Shown here: piece by piece, positions 8,961 to 15,493 of the stretch
Numbering within the stretch: position 1 is the first letter of the stretch
How the letters are laid out: each line of letters opens with the position of its first letter
Assembly: GCA_900772775.1 (NCBI GenBank)
Contig: CAAGRW010000128.1
Span: 1-23,476, forward strand
DNA length: 23,476 nucleotides
Reading direction: 5' to 3'
From: Candidatus Rifleibacteriota bacterium
Lineage (GTDB): Bacteria > Vulcanimicrobiota > Xenobia > Xenobiales > Xenobiaceae
Program-made: the position numbers and the translations under genes
Notes under the pieces: generated by a model
What the model saw: the letters and a program-made list of their open reading frames with translations, nothing else
What the model was told of the DNA's origin: nothing
Databases searched by the model: none

Positions 8961-10976
8961 ATGATTAGTAGTTGGAATAATTCAGTCATTCTCGCTCCCA
9001 TGAGCAAGGGAAGTAACTTGCCCTTTCGTCGTCTTTGCTGTGATTTCGGAGTAGACGTAACCGTCTCCGAAATGATCTTTGCCTCTGCACTTTCTAAAGG
9101 AAACCGCAAAGATTTGGCTTTATTGCGTCGAGCTCCGCAAGAGCAATGCTTTGGCGTGCAAGTTCTCACCAACAACCCTGAAGATCTGAAAAATTCTATA
9201 CCCATAATCGAGGAAGCCGGAGCCGATTTTATCGACTTAAATTGTGGTTGTCCTATCGACGAAGCCGTCAATAAAGGCATGGGAGCCCAGCTTTTAGATC
9301 GTCTCAAAAAGTTTGAGCAACTGTTGGCCGTTTTAAAAGAAAATACCCACATTCCTTACACAGTAAAGTTGCGTGCCGGCTACAAAGAAGGCCACGTAAA
9401 TATCGAAACGACTTCCAAGTTGGCCGAAGAATACGGCGCTTCAGCTATTACCGTACACGGACGTACCCGCGAGCAGCGCTATACCGGCGCCGCCGATTGG
9501 AACATCGTAAAAAGGGCCGTAGAAAATGTCCACATTCCAGTCATAGGCAATGGAGATATTCTTACTTGGTACGAAGCCGAAGATAAAAAGGCTCAAAGTG
9601 GAGCTCAAGGCATTATGGTCGGACGCGGCGCCCTCATTAAGCCTTGGATTTTCCAAGAAATTCGTGAAAAGCGCGATCTCAACCTTACTCCCAGAGAACG
9701 TATCGCTATCTATTTGCGCCTGACCATTTACATGTTGGAGCACTTTGGCAACGATACTCACGGCCAGCGCACAGTGAGCAATTTCCTGCTTTGGCACTTC
9801 GATCTTTTCAACCGTTATCGTTATTTACCAGAAGCTCAATATCATCAAGATTCCTTACAACACCCTCTTATTCAAACTCGCTTAGACAATATTTACGACG
9901 GCGATCCTTTAGAAGTTGTTTTGGCCGGCTACGGAAAATCGTTCCGTCAAAAGTTGGCCAACGCTTTTGTCTTATGCGCTTCTGACAATCATCCCCAGAG
10001 TTGGCTAGATGACGAATTGGCCGCCATGGCTCCAGAACTAATAGAATCTTACCGTCAGCAAGCCAAACGCAAAGCCGAAGCCAAAGCTGCTAAAGAGCAA
10101 GCTAAAGCTTCAGCTAGCGGTTTGCCTTTTTGTGAAGTAAAAGCTCCTCAAGAGACGGTCTCTCAGTCGGTACCTCAAGCTGAAGCTATCGTTAGCCAAG
10201 CTCCTGCCGAAAGCACTCCCGCTGCTTCCAAAGTAGGAGAAGGCACAGTTTCCGCTTTCGATACTTCCAACTTGTCAGTAGGAACGCCCCATATTCACAG
10301 TCGCCCTGACCAATTTGCCCCCACAGTTCTAATGCCCGGCGATCCTTTGCGCTCTCGTTATATAGCCGAGCACTACTTGGAAAACGCCGAACTGGTAAAT
10401 GACGTCCGCGCTGTACAAGGATATACCGGCTTTTATAAGGGTAAACGCGTCTCAGTAATGGCCAGCGGCATGGGCGGCCCCTCTATGGGTATTTATTCTC
10501 ATGAATTATTCGCTTACATGGGCGTGGAACGAATTATCCGTATCGGCACTTGCGGCGGTATGCGTTCCGATCTTAAGCTCGGCGATATTATTTTAGCCCA
10601 AGGTTGCTGCACCAATTCCAACTTTATAAGCCAGTTTCAGCTTAACGGTACTTTTGCTCCTCTGGCCGATTTTGAACTTCTTTCCAAGGCTTACCAACTC
10701 TGCCAAGAGAAACACTTATCCGCTCACGTAGGTAACATACTCACTTCCGACTACTTCTACGACGCTTCCAACAGCTACGAAAAGTGGATAAAATTAGGAA
10801 TTTTAGCTTGTGAAATGGAAGGCGCTGTTCTTTATACCAACGCCGCTTTGCATGCAAAAAAAGCTCTGACTATTTTAACAGTCAGCGAAGTAATGGGCCA
10901 ATCGGAGATATTAACTACCGAACAACGCCAAACTTCCTTAAAGAATATGCTTGAGTTGGCTCTAGACCTTGCCTAA
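8961..10976 (+). CDS. Fusion: DUS3-like tRNA-dihydrouridine synthase + DeoD-type purine nucleoside phosphorylase
   Basis: One 671-residue ORF holds two enzymes. Residues 1-360 are a flavin-dependent dihydrouridine synthase: VILAPM, NLPFRRLCCDFG, LNCGCPID (catalytic Cys97), HGRTREQRYTG, GNGDIL, GIMVGRGALIKPW. Several of these are closer to eukaryotic DUS3 than to bacterial DusA, B or C. Residues about 361-440 are an Ala/Lys/Glu/Gln-rich linker. Residues 441-671 are a hexameric-type purine nucleoside phosphorylase: TPHI, LMPGDPLR, IIRIGTCGG, CEMEGA, TVSEVM, TTEQRQTS. The His, Arg, Met and Glu positions of the E. coli DeoD site are kept, but the catalytic Asp204 is replaced by Glu643. No gap or stop lies between the domains. 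A metallo-beta-lactamase gene follows after 19 bp. The Shine-Dalgarno is weak. Both domain assignments are firm; the benefit of fusing them is unknown. Confidence 0.93.
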   Translation: MISSWNNSVILAPMSKGSNLPFRRLCCDFGVDVTVSEMIFASALSKGNRKDLALLRRAPQEQCFGVQVLTNNPEDLKNSIPIIEEAGADFIDLNCGCPIDEAVNKGMGAQLLDRLKKFEQLLAVLKENTHIPYTVKLRAGYKEGHVNIETTSKLAEEYGASAITVHGRTREQRYTGAADWNIVKRAVENVHIPVIGNGDILTWYEAEDKKAQSGAQGIMVGRGALIKPWIFQEIREKRDLNLTPRERIAIYLRLTIYMLEHFGNDTHGQRTVSNFLLWHFDLFNRYRYLPEAQYHQDSLQHPLIQTRLDNIYDGDPLEVVLAGYGKSFRQKLANAFVLCASDNHPQSWLDDELAAMAPELIESYRQQAKRKAEAKAAKEQAKASASGLPFCEVKAPQETVSQSVPQAEAIVSQAPAESTPAASKVGEGTVSAFDTSNLSVGTPHIHSRPDQFAPTVLMPGDPLRSRYIAEHYLENAELVNDVRAVQGYTGFYKGKRVSVMASGMGGPSMGIYSHELFAYMGVERIIRIGTCGGMRSDLKLGDIILAQGCCTNSNFISQFQLNGTFAPLADFELLSKAYQLCQEKHLSAHVGNILTSDYFYDASNSYEKWIKLGILACEMEGAVLYTNAALHAKKALTILTVSEVMGQSEILTTEQRQTSLKNMLELALDLA

Positions 10977-10995
10977 CAATGGGGGCGGCCCTTAT

Positions 10996-12036
10996 ATGAA
11001 ATATACTTGTACCTTAATAAATCAACCCTGGGAAGATCCGGGGGTGTTGGTTCGTGTCAACGATACGCGAGAATACTGGCTCTTCGATTGCGGAGATCTC
11101 AGAAATTTAAGCGTAGGCACCATGATCGACACCACTCGTGTATTTATTACGCATTCCCATATCGACCATTTTATCGGCTTTGATGCTATTATGCGCATGA
11201 ACTTGCGCGAGTCCAAAGAGCTGGTATTTTTCGGCCCGGTTGGCTTAGCTGCCCAAATAGGCTGCCGCTTACAAGGTTATAGCTGGAATCTGACTGAAGA
11301 TTCTAATTTTTCTATTAAGTGCTGCGAATTAGAAGACACTCAAGTTGTGTCTTATCTTTTCAGAGCTTCCAATAAGTTTGTTGAAGATATAGATGATAGA
11401 AGAGCTCACCCGCTTACTCATCCGGAGTTGCGTTTAGGTGACGGTACTATGCTTCGCTTTGCTCCTTTGGTGCATGGCGTTCCCTGCCTTTGTTACTCTA
11501 TTACTGAGCCTTTGCAAGCACGTATAAAAAAAGACGAATTTGCTAAATCTGGCTTACCTTCCGGAGCTTGGATTGGCCAATTGCTCAAAATCTGTTCCGG
11601 TCAAATTTCTGAACCGCACGATATAAAAGTTGGTGATGAAGTAAAAACTATCGACGCCTTGCGTCCTTTAGTTTATTATCCCAAGCCAAACCGTTATGCT
11701 TATGTGACGGATACCGTTTTTAATCGCGACAGTATGGCTTCTATTCATTGGGTTGGCCAAGGAGCCGATGAGTTGTGGTGTGAAGCTTGTTATCGCCATG
11801 CTGAGCGCGATAAAGCTATACAAAATTTTCACCTTACAGCCCGCCAAGCTGGTCGCATAGCCAAAGAGCTGGAAGTGGAGAATCTTTATATGTTCCACTA
11901 TTCCAGACGTTATAGGGGAGAATTGTGGCCTCACATTAAAGAAGCCAGAGAGAACTTTGAGCGAACCGACATTCCTCCTATGACTTCCCCAGCCCATCGC
12001 CATTTGTTGGAAAGCGGAGCTGGAAAAGAAAACTAA
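10996..12036 (+). CDS. RNase Z-like metallo-beta-lactamase-fold protein
   Basis: This is a metallo-beta-lactamase-fold hydrolase of 346 residues with RNase Z features. The metal motif is THSHIDHFIGFD (HxHxDH). Later it has VHGVPC, LPSGAW (RNase Z: LPSGPxxG), YVTDT (in place of YSGDT), and the RNase Z signature block HLTARQAGRIAKEL followed by MFHYSRRY, where RNase Z has LTHFSxRY. RNase Z trims tRNA 3' trailers. Sitting 19 bp after a tRNA-dihydrouridine synthase fusion supports a tRNA-processing role, but divergence leaves room for another phosphodiesterase function. An upstream in-frame TTG at 10969 overlaps the previous gene; ATG 10996, preceded by a G-rich stretch (GGGGGC about 9 nt upstream), begins the typical beta-strand. 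A strong terminator closes the unit. Confidence 0.8.
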   Translation: MKYTCTLINQPWEDPGVLVRVNDTREYWLFDCGDLRNLSVGTMIDTTRVFITHSHIDHFIGFDAIMRMNLRESKELVFFGPVGLAAQIGCRLQGYSWNLTEDSNFSIKCCELEDTQVVSYLFRASNKFVEDIDDRRAHPLTHPELRLGDGTMLRFAPLVHGVPCLCYSITEPLQARIKKDEFAKSGLPSGAWIGQLLKICSGQISEPHDIKVGDEVKTIDALRPLVYYPKPNRYAYVTDTVFNRDSMASIHWVGQGADELWCEACYRHAERDKAIQNFHLTARQAGRIAKELEVENLYMFHYSRRYRGELWPHIKEARENFERTDIPPMTSPAHRHLLESGAGKEN

Positions 12037-12049
12037 TTTTTTACTAAAC

Positions 12050-12076
12050 GGCGCTGTAAAAAGCGCCTTTTTCTTC
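12050..12076 (+). terminator. Rho-independent terminator after the RNase Z-like gene
   Basis: GGCGCT (12050-12055) pairs with AGCGCC (12062-12067) around an A-rich loop and is followed by a pyrimidine-rich tail, TTTTTCTTC. The tail ends exactly where the -35 box of the infC promoter begins. Confidence 0.85.
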
Positions 12077-12106
12077 TTGACACAGATTGACTTTCGATAG
12101 TATACT
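12077..12106 (+). promoter_or_regulatory. Sigma70-type promoter for infC-rpmI-rplT
   Basis: A perfect -35 box TTGACA (12077-12082) and TATACT (12101-12106) are separated by 18 nt. The likely start of transcription is near 12113, giving an infC leader of about 225 nt. It directly abuts the upstream terminator. It is the best promoter I can see in the window. Confidence 0.75.
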
Positions 12107-12112
12107 ACCTGC

Positions 12113-12339
12113 GCTACATTATTGATAAGCGTGTAGAGATATACTACAGGCCAAAAAAGCAGAAGCTGCACCGGCTTCTCACCCTGCGACGCCACCCTGA
12201 GAGGGGCAGTTTCAGAGGTAGTGGTCATTAGGAGCCTTTCATTATTTAAGGGCCTACCGGTTTTTGGTTCACCGAAGCCGGACCACGTGCAGATGTTGGT
12301 TCACGTAATGTTTTTTCGGCTGGCAACAGAGGTAAACCG
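12113..12339 (+). promoter_or_regulatory. Long structured infC 5' leader with a mini-ORF
   Basis: This stretch holds no ordinary gene but shows structure. A 6-bp hairpin AGAAGC/GCTTCT lies at 12161-12179. A two-part stem at 12184-12209 pairs CTGC with GCAG and CCCT with AGGG around a GAG loop. AGGAG (12230-12234) sits 6 nt before ATT ATT TAA (12241-12249), a two-codon ORF with an AUU start in the same frame as infC. After its stop the infC frame stays open to the real start at 12340 with no ATG, GTG or TTG. A regulatory role (IF3 or ribosomal-protein feedback) is inferred from known infC-operon control, not shown here. Confidence 0.5.
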
Positions 12340-12342
12340 ATT
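12328..12342 (+). promoter_or_regulatory. infC ribosome binding site and AUU start
   Basis: AGAGGT at 12328-12333 is followed after 6 nt by ATT (12340-12342). This pairing decides the start, since no standard start codon exists upstream in frame and the next one downstream falls inside conserved sequence. Confidence 0.75.
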
Positions 12343-12954
12343 TCCAAGGAACTGAGAACTAATCGCCTGATCAGAGTCCCCCGTGTTTTTGTTATCGATG
12401 AAGAGGGACGCCAGTTGGGGCAGATGTCTACTCGTGAGGCATTAGAGCAAGCTCAAGCCCACAACCTTGATTTGGTGGAAGTTAATCCCACAGCCAGACC
12501 GCCGGTTTGTCGTTTCATGGATTATGGAAAGTATAAATATATGCAATCCAAATCTGAAAGAGACAGCCGAGCCAAGCGTAAGCCCCAAGAGCTTCGTGAA
12601 GTAAAAGTTCGTCCCAAGATTGACGATCACGATTTTGAAGTCAAAGTAAAGACTATAGATCGTTTGATCCGCTCCGGCGACCGCGTTAAAGTGACTTTGC
12701 GTTTCCGTGGCCGTGAAATTGTCCACATGGAACTCGCCAAAGAGTTGCTTAAGTCGCTGTTTGAGAAAGTTCAGGAGATTTCTGTTATAGCTCAGAAACC
12801 CACCATGGACGGACGTCAGATGGTTATGGTTTTAGCGCCTAAGACTGGTCCTCAAGCCCAGGCGAAGCCTAAGGCCAATGCTCAGGCTGCAGCCTCTCAG
12901 ACTCCTGCCACAGAGGCTTCTAAGCCGGAAGCTAAAGCGGCTGAAAACGCCTAG
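12340..12954 (+). CDS. infC: Translation initiation factor IF-3 (AUU start)
   Basis: IF3 binds the 30S subunit, blocks 50S joining and checks start-codon fidelity. The protein shows IF3 blocks NRLIRVPRVFVIDEEGRQLG, LDLVEVNPTARPPVCRFMDYGKY, KVRPKIDDHDFEVK and VTLRFRGREIVHMELA. The frame has no ATG, GTG or TTG between the leader stop (12247) and a TTG at 12415, which would cut off the conserved N-terminus. ATT at 12340, preceded by AGAGGT with 6-nt spacing, gives an N-terminus of normal length (MSKELRTNRL) and a 204-residue protein. E. coli infC also starts with AUU, which allows IF3 to repress its own translation. The last 35 or so residues form an Ala/Lys/Gln-rich tail absent from E. coli IF3. 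It is first in the infC-rpmI-rplT operon. Confidence 0.93.
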   Translation: MSKELRTNRLIRVPRVFVIDEEGRQLGQMSTREALEQAQAHNLDLVEVNPTARPPVCRFMDYGKYKYMQSKSERDSRAKRKPQELREVKVRPKIDDHDFEVKVKTIDRLIRSGDRVKVTLRFRGREIVHMELAKELLKSLFEKVQEISVIAQKPTMDGRQMVMVLAPKTGPQAQAKPKANAQAAASQTPATEASKPEAKAAENA

Positions 12955-13012
12955 TATTCTTTGTCAAAGAATTAACTCTGGTCAGGCCGAGAAAAAAAGC
13001 ACATAGAAATGG

Positions 13013-13040
13013 GCCCTGCTGATACGATACTATGCAGGGC
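13013..13040 (+). promoter_or_regulatory. Hairpin upstream of rpmI, possible attenuator or L20 operator
   Basis: GCCCTGC (13013-13019) pairs perfectly with GCAGGGC (13034-13040) across a 14-nt loop, followed by TGTTTTG. It lies 27 bp before rpmI. In E. coli, L20 represses rpmI-rplT by binding RNA just upstream of rpmI, so this could be an equivalent site. A weak terminator is the alternative. Confidence 0.45.
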
Positions 13041-13067
13041 TGTTTTGAGGTATGAAAGGAGCTACAC

Positions 13068-13271
13068 ATGCCTAAGATTCGCACAAGAAGATCTGTAGCG
13101 AAGCGTATCCGCGTTACCGGCACCGGTAAAATGAAGAGAATGCGCCAGTTTTCTGGATGCCATCACATCCGCGAGAAGAAATCTCCCGATAGAACCCGTA
13201 AGTTCCGTCAGATCGTTTTAGTTGACAAGACTGACGTCAAGCGTATGCACGCTCTCGTTCCTTATCTCTAG
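13068..13271 (+). CDS. rpmI: 50S ribosomal protein L35
   Basis: This is a small, very basic protein of 67 residues that is part of the large ribosomal subunit. It has the L35 pattern: MPKIRTRRSVAKRIRVTGTGK, then HHIREKKSPDRTRKFRQ. The length is normal. A strong Shine-Dalgarno GAAAGGAG precedes the ATG with 6-nt spacing. It sits between infC and rplT in the order conserved across bacteria. The 113-bp gap to infC is longer than elsewhere in this window and contains a 7-bp perfect hairpin that may regulate it. Confidence 0.97.
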   Translation: MPKIRTRRSVAKRIRVTGTGKMKRMRQFSGCHHIREKKSPDRTRKFRQIVLVDKTDVKRMHALVPYL

Positions 13272-13366
13272 GCTATAAGTTACACCTAGTTTTTCGGAAG
13301 ATATAGTTAAGGTATTAAGAATAAATTTTTTGCTGCGACTAAGTCGCTCCCCTCAGGAGGAATAAA

Positions 13367-13717
13367 ATGCCAAGAGTAAAGCGTGGAACTCTCTCGCTGA
13401 AAAAACGCCGCACCTTGTTAAAGGCAGTAAAAGGCTACAGAGGCGCTCGTAGCCGTCGCATCTGCTGCGCTCAGGAAGCTTTCCATCACGCTCAGCATTA
13501 TGCTTACAGAGATCGCCGCGCTAAGAAACGCGACATCCGTTCTCTCTGGATCGTCCGCATCAACGCCGCTGCTCACGCTTGTGGTCTCTCTTACAGCAGA
13601 TTGATGAGTGGTCTCAAGAATGCTGGTATGGAAATCAACCGCAAGATGTTAGCCGATTTGGCCATCACCGATATGGAAGCTTTTGCTGCTATCGCCAAGT
13701 CCGCTGTCAACGCCTAA
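13367..13717 (+). CDS. rplT: 50S ribosomal protein L20
   Basis: This is a large-subunit protein needed early in 50S assembly; in E. coli and Bacillus it also represses its own operon by binding mRNA. The 116-residue sequence carries the L20 signature: MPRVKRGTLSLKKRRTLLKAVKGYRGARS, then YAYRDRRAKKRDIRSLWIVRINAAA and YSRLMSGLKNAGMEINRKMLADLA. The length is normal. A strong AGGAGG with 6-nt spacing precedes the ATG. A short GCGAC-TAA-GTCGC inverted repeat lies about 9 nt before that Shine-Dalgarno and could mask it. It is the last gene of the operon, with a strong terminator just after it. pheS and pheT, frequent downstream neighbours in other bacteria, are absent. Confidence 0.97.
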   Translation: MPRVKRGTLSLKKRRTLLKAVKGYRGARSRRICCAQEAFHHAQHYAYRDRRAKKRDIRSLWIVRINAAAHACGLSYSRLMSGLKNAGMEINRKMLADLAITDMEAFAAIAKSAVNA

Positions 13718-13738
13718 TAAGCAATTTTTGTCTAAAGG

Positions 13739-13780
13739 TAGCTCCTCTACCCTTTTTGTGGTGTGAGGGGCTATTTTTTT
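13739..13780 (+). terminator. Rho-independent terminator of infC-rpmI-rplT
   Basis: TAGCTCCTC (13739-13747) pairs with GAGGGGCTA (13765-13773), 9 bp including one G-U, and is followed by seven T residues (13774-13780). It ends the ribosomal-protein operon. Confidence 0.85.
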
Positions 13781-13890
13781 ATTCTGCCAGCTTTCACGCT
13801 TGTAAGTGAAGCCCATTTCTTGTGAAGGGATAGCGCCAAACAAAAGCAAAGAGCACAAAGTCAGACAGTTTAAATAAGCGAGTTTTTTTT

Positions 13891-14682
13891 ATGGATTTGC
13901 AAGAACGTTTAACTATATTAAAACCTTTAATTAAGCAAGCTGCTCAAATAGCCTTAGCCAAATTTGGCCATATTTGCGGTCACAACAAAGCTGACGGTAC
14001 TTTTGTAACTCAAGCCGATCAAGAAGTTGAAGCTTGTTTAATTCAAGGCCTACAGAGCCATTTTCCAGAAGAAAATATCGTCGGTGAAGAGACCGGCTGG
14101 CACCAAGCCTCTTCCGATTATATTTGGTCTATCGATCCTATTGATGGTACTTCCGCTTACCTTTGCCGTTTGCCAACTTGGGGTATAAGCATTGGTTTAA
14201 TAAAAGGCAACGAACCTATATTAGGTATGGTCTATTTGCCAGTTTTAAATGAACTTTATTGGGGAGCTCGCGGCTTGGGTGCTTATGTGGAATCTCCCCT
14301 TTTCGGTTTGCAAAAATTGGATATAAAAAATGTGGACTTAGATCAAAAAGAACATTTGCTTTTAGTTCCTTCCACTTTCCATCACAAATACGCTGCCGAT
14401 AAATATCATGGCAAGGTGCGCAGTTTAGGTTCTACGGTAATTCATGCTCTTACAGTAGCTAGAGGTGACGCTTCTGGAGCTTTTATGCGCATTTATCATT
14501 GGGATGTAGCCGGAGTTTTGCCCATTCTCTTTGAGGCTGGGGGTTGTGTAGATACGCTTGAAGGAACTCCTTTCAATATTAGAGAGCTGACTAAAGACAA
14601 CCCCAAATTGCCTACTCTCATTTTGAGTAACCACCAAGATCGCGAAGCTTTGCTAACTAAACTTGTTCCTTTGAAAAACTAA
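13891..14682 (+). CDS. Inositol-monophosphatase-family phosphatase
   Basis: This is a magnesium-dependent phosphatase of the inositol monophosphatase/FBPase superfamily (SuhB, HisN and CysQ types). Metal-binding motifs are GEET (65-68), DPIDGT (82-87) and HWDVAGVLPI (203-212); GDASGAFMR sits where related enzymes contact the substrate. At 263 residues it has normal length. The family covers inositol phosphates, histidinol phosphate and 3'-phosphoadenosine 5'-phosphate, and I cannot choose among these by eye. No strong Shine-Dalgarno is visible; an eight-base T run immediately precedes the ATG. It begins after the rplT terminator, so it probably has its own promoter, although I could not locate one. 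A secreted-protein gene follows 28 bp later on the same strand. Confidence 0.88.
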   Translation: MDLQERLTILKPLIKQAAQIALAKFGHICGHNKADGTFVTQADQEVEACLIQGLQSHFPEENIVGEETGWHQASSDYIWSIDPIDGTSAYLCRLPTWGISIGLIKGNEPILGMVYLPVLNELYWGARGLGAYVESPLFGLQKLDIKNVDLDQKEHLLLVPSTFHHKYAADKYHGKVRSLGSTVIHALTVARGDASGAFMRIYHWDVAGVLPILFEAGGCVDTLEGTPFNIRELTKDNPKLPTLILSNHQDREALLTKLVPLKN

Positions 14683-14710
14683 CTAATAAAGAGAGCGCTC
14701 TTCTTAAGCC

Positions 14711-15493
14711 ATGATAAAAACTATCCATATGAGAAAATGCCTGTCCTGTGTGGCTTTATTCTTAATATTGAGCTTTAGCCTTTTGACACCAGCTCAAGCT
14801 ATAGTGCAAGCTAGAGTTTGGGATTGGTTAGCTAGGCTTAATCGCTTAATTCCGGCTCCAGAATTGCGGTTATGCCAAGAAAATATGGATAGTTTGCCTC
14901 TGACGGCCGACTTAGAAGAAATGCGCTCGCTCTTAAAAAAGTTGGACTTGGGACTGCCGGAAGAGCCAATCGAATTGTATGCTACTATTCGCTTGCTGCT
15001 GCGCAAAGATAAAGAGCTAACTTTGCTAAATAGCAACCTGGAAGCCAACCAAAAAGGACAAAAGCTCTTACATAATTACAAAGAAGAGTTAGCTCGCACC
15101 TATAAAACGCTTGAGAGCAACCCCAACGGATCTTCTTTATTGATTGCCGAGCCTAGCTTTGAAATAATAAAAAGTACCGACGCCGATCTCTATATAGAAG
15201 TACTGCGCCCTTTGCCAAAATTGGACAAAAGTTGGAAAAAAGAAGATGCCAAACTTTGTTTGGACGCAGCTCAGAGCGATTTAGAATATTTATATAGTCA
15301 GGAGCAGCAATTAAAAAACAAAATAAAGCAATTGGCCGCCAATACTAAGCCTTTCCGCCAGCATGTACGCACTTTAAGCAACCAGCTAGATCCGGCTACA
15401 GGATTGCTTAAGCAAGAAAAAAGCAATGAGTTTCCCAACTTAATCTTGCCTCCGCCACCTGTAGATTTGCAAATGTTGCCTAAAAATCGTTAA
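14711..15493 (+). CDS. Secreted or periplasmic coiled-coil protein, unknown function
   Basis: I do not recognise this family. The N-terminus (basic MRKC, hydrophobic LSCVALFLILSFSLL, then TPAQA) is a typical Sec signal peptide with likely cleavage after AQA. Of the 260 residues the mature part is largely charged and helical: a Leu/Lys/Glu-rich stretch (about 65-125) and a second (about 175-210, DLEYLYSQEQQLKNKIKQL) have coiled-coil character. The tail is Pro-rich (LILPPPPVDLQMLP). There is no lipobox. ATG 14711 and ATG 14729 are both possible, neither with a good Shine-Dalgarno. The palindrome AGAGCGCTCT lies 28 to 5 bp upstream. The stop shares TTAA with the convergent ureohydrolase stop. 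A periplasmic or envelope role is inferred only from the signal peptide. Confidence 0.7.
   Translation: MIKTIHMRKCLSCVALFLILSFSLLTPAQAIVQARVWDWLARLNRLIPAPELRLCQENMDSLPLTADLEEMRSLLKKLDLGLPEEPIELYATIRLLLRKDKELTLLNSNLEANQKGQKLLHNYKEELARTYKTLESNPNGSSLLIAEPSFEIIKSTDADLYIEVLRPLPKLDKSWKKEDAKLCLDAAQSDLEYLYSQEQQLKNKIKQLAANTKPFRQHVRTLSNQLDPATGLLKQEKSNEFPNLILPPPPVDLQMLPKNR

Noticed and set aside
11668..12228. A 186-residue minus-strand ORF across the RNase Z-like gene end and the infC leader
   Set aside because: It runs antisense to a recognised gene and through the terminator and promoter, with no family resemblance.
12221..12355. Possible leader peptide from GTG 12221 in another frame, ending in the infC start region
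   Set aside because: It reads open for about 44 codons but shows no recognisable family and no composition typical of a leader peptide; it is more likely chance.
12415..12954. infC starting at TTG 12415
   Set aside because: This would remove conserved IF3 residues (NRLIRVPRVFVIDEEG), and a better start with a Shine-Dalgarno lies upstream at ATT 12340.
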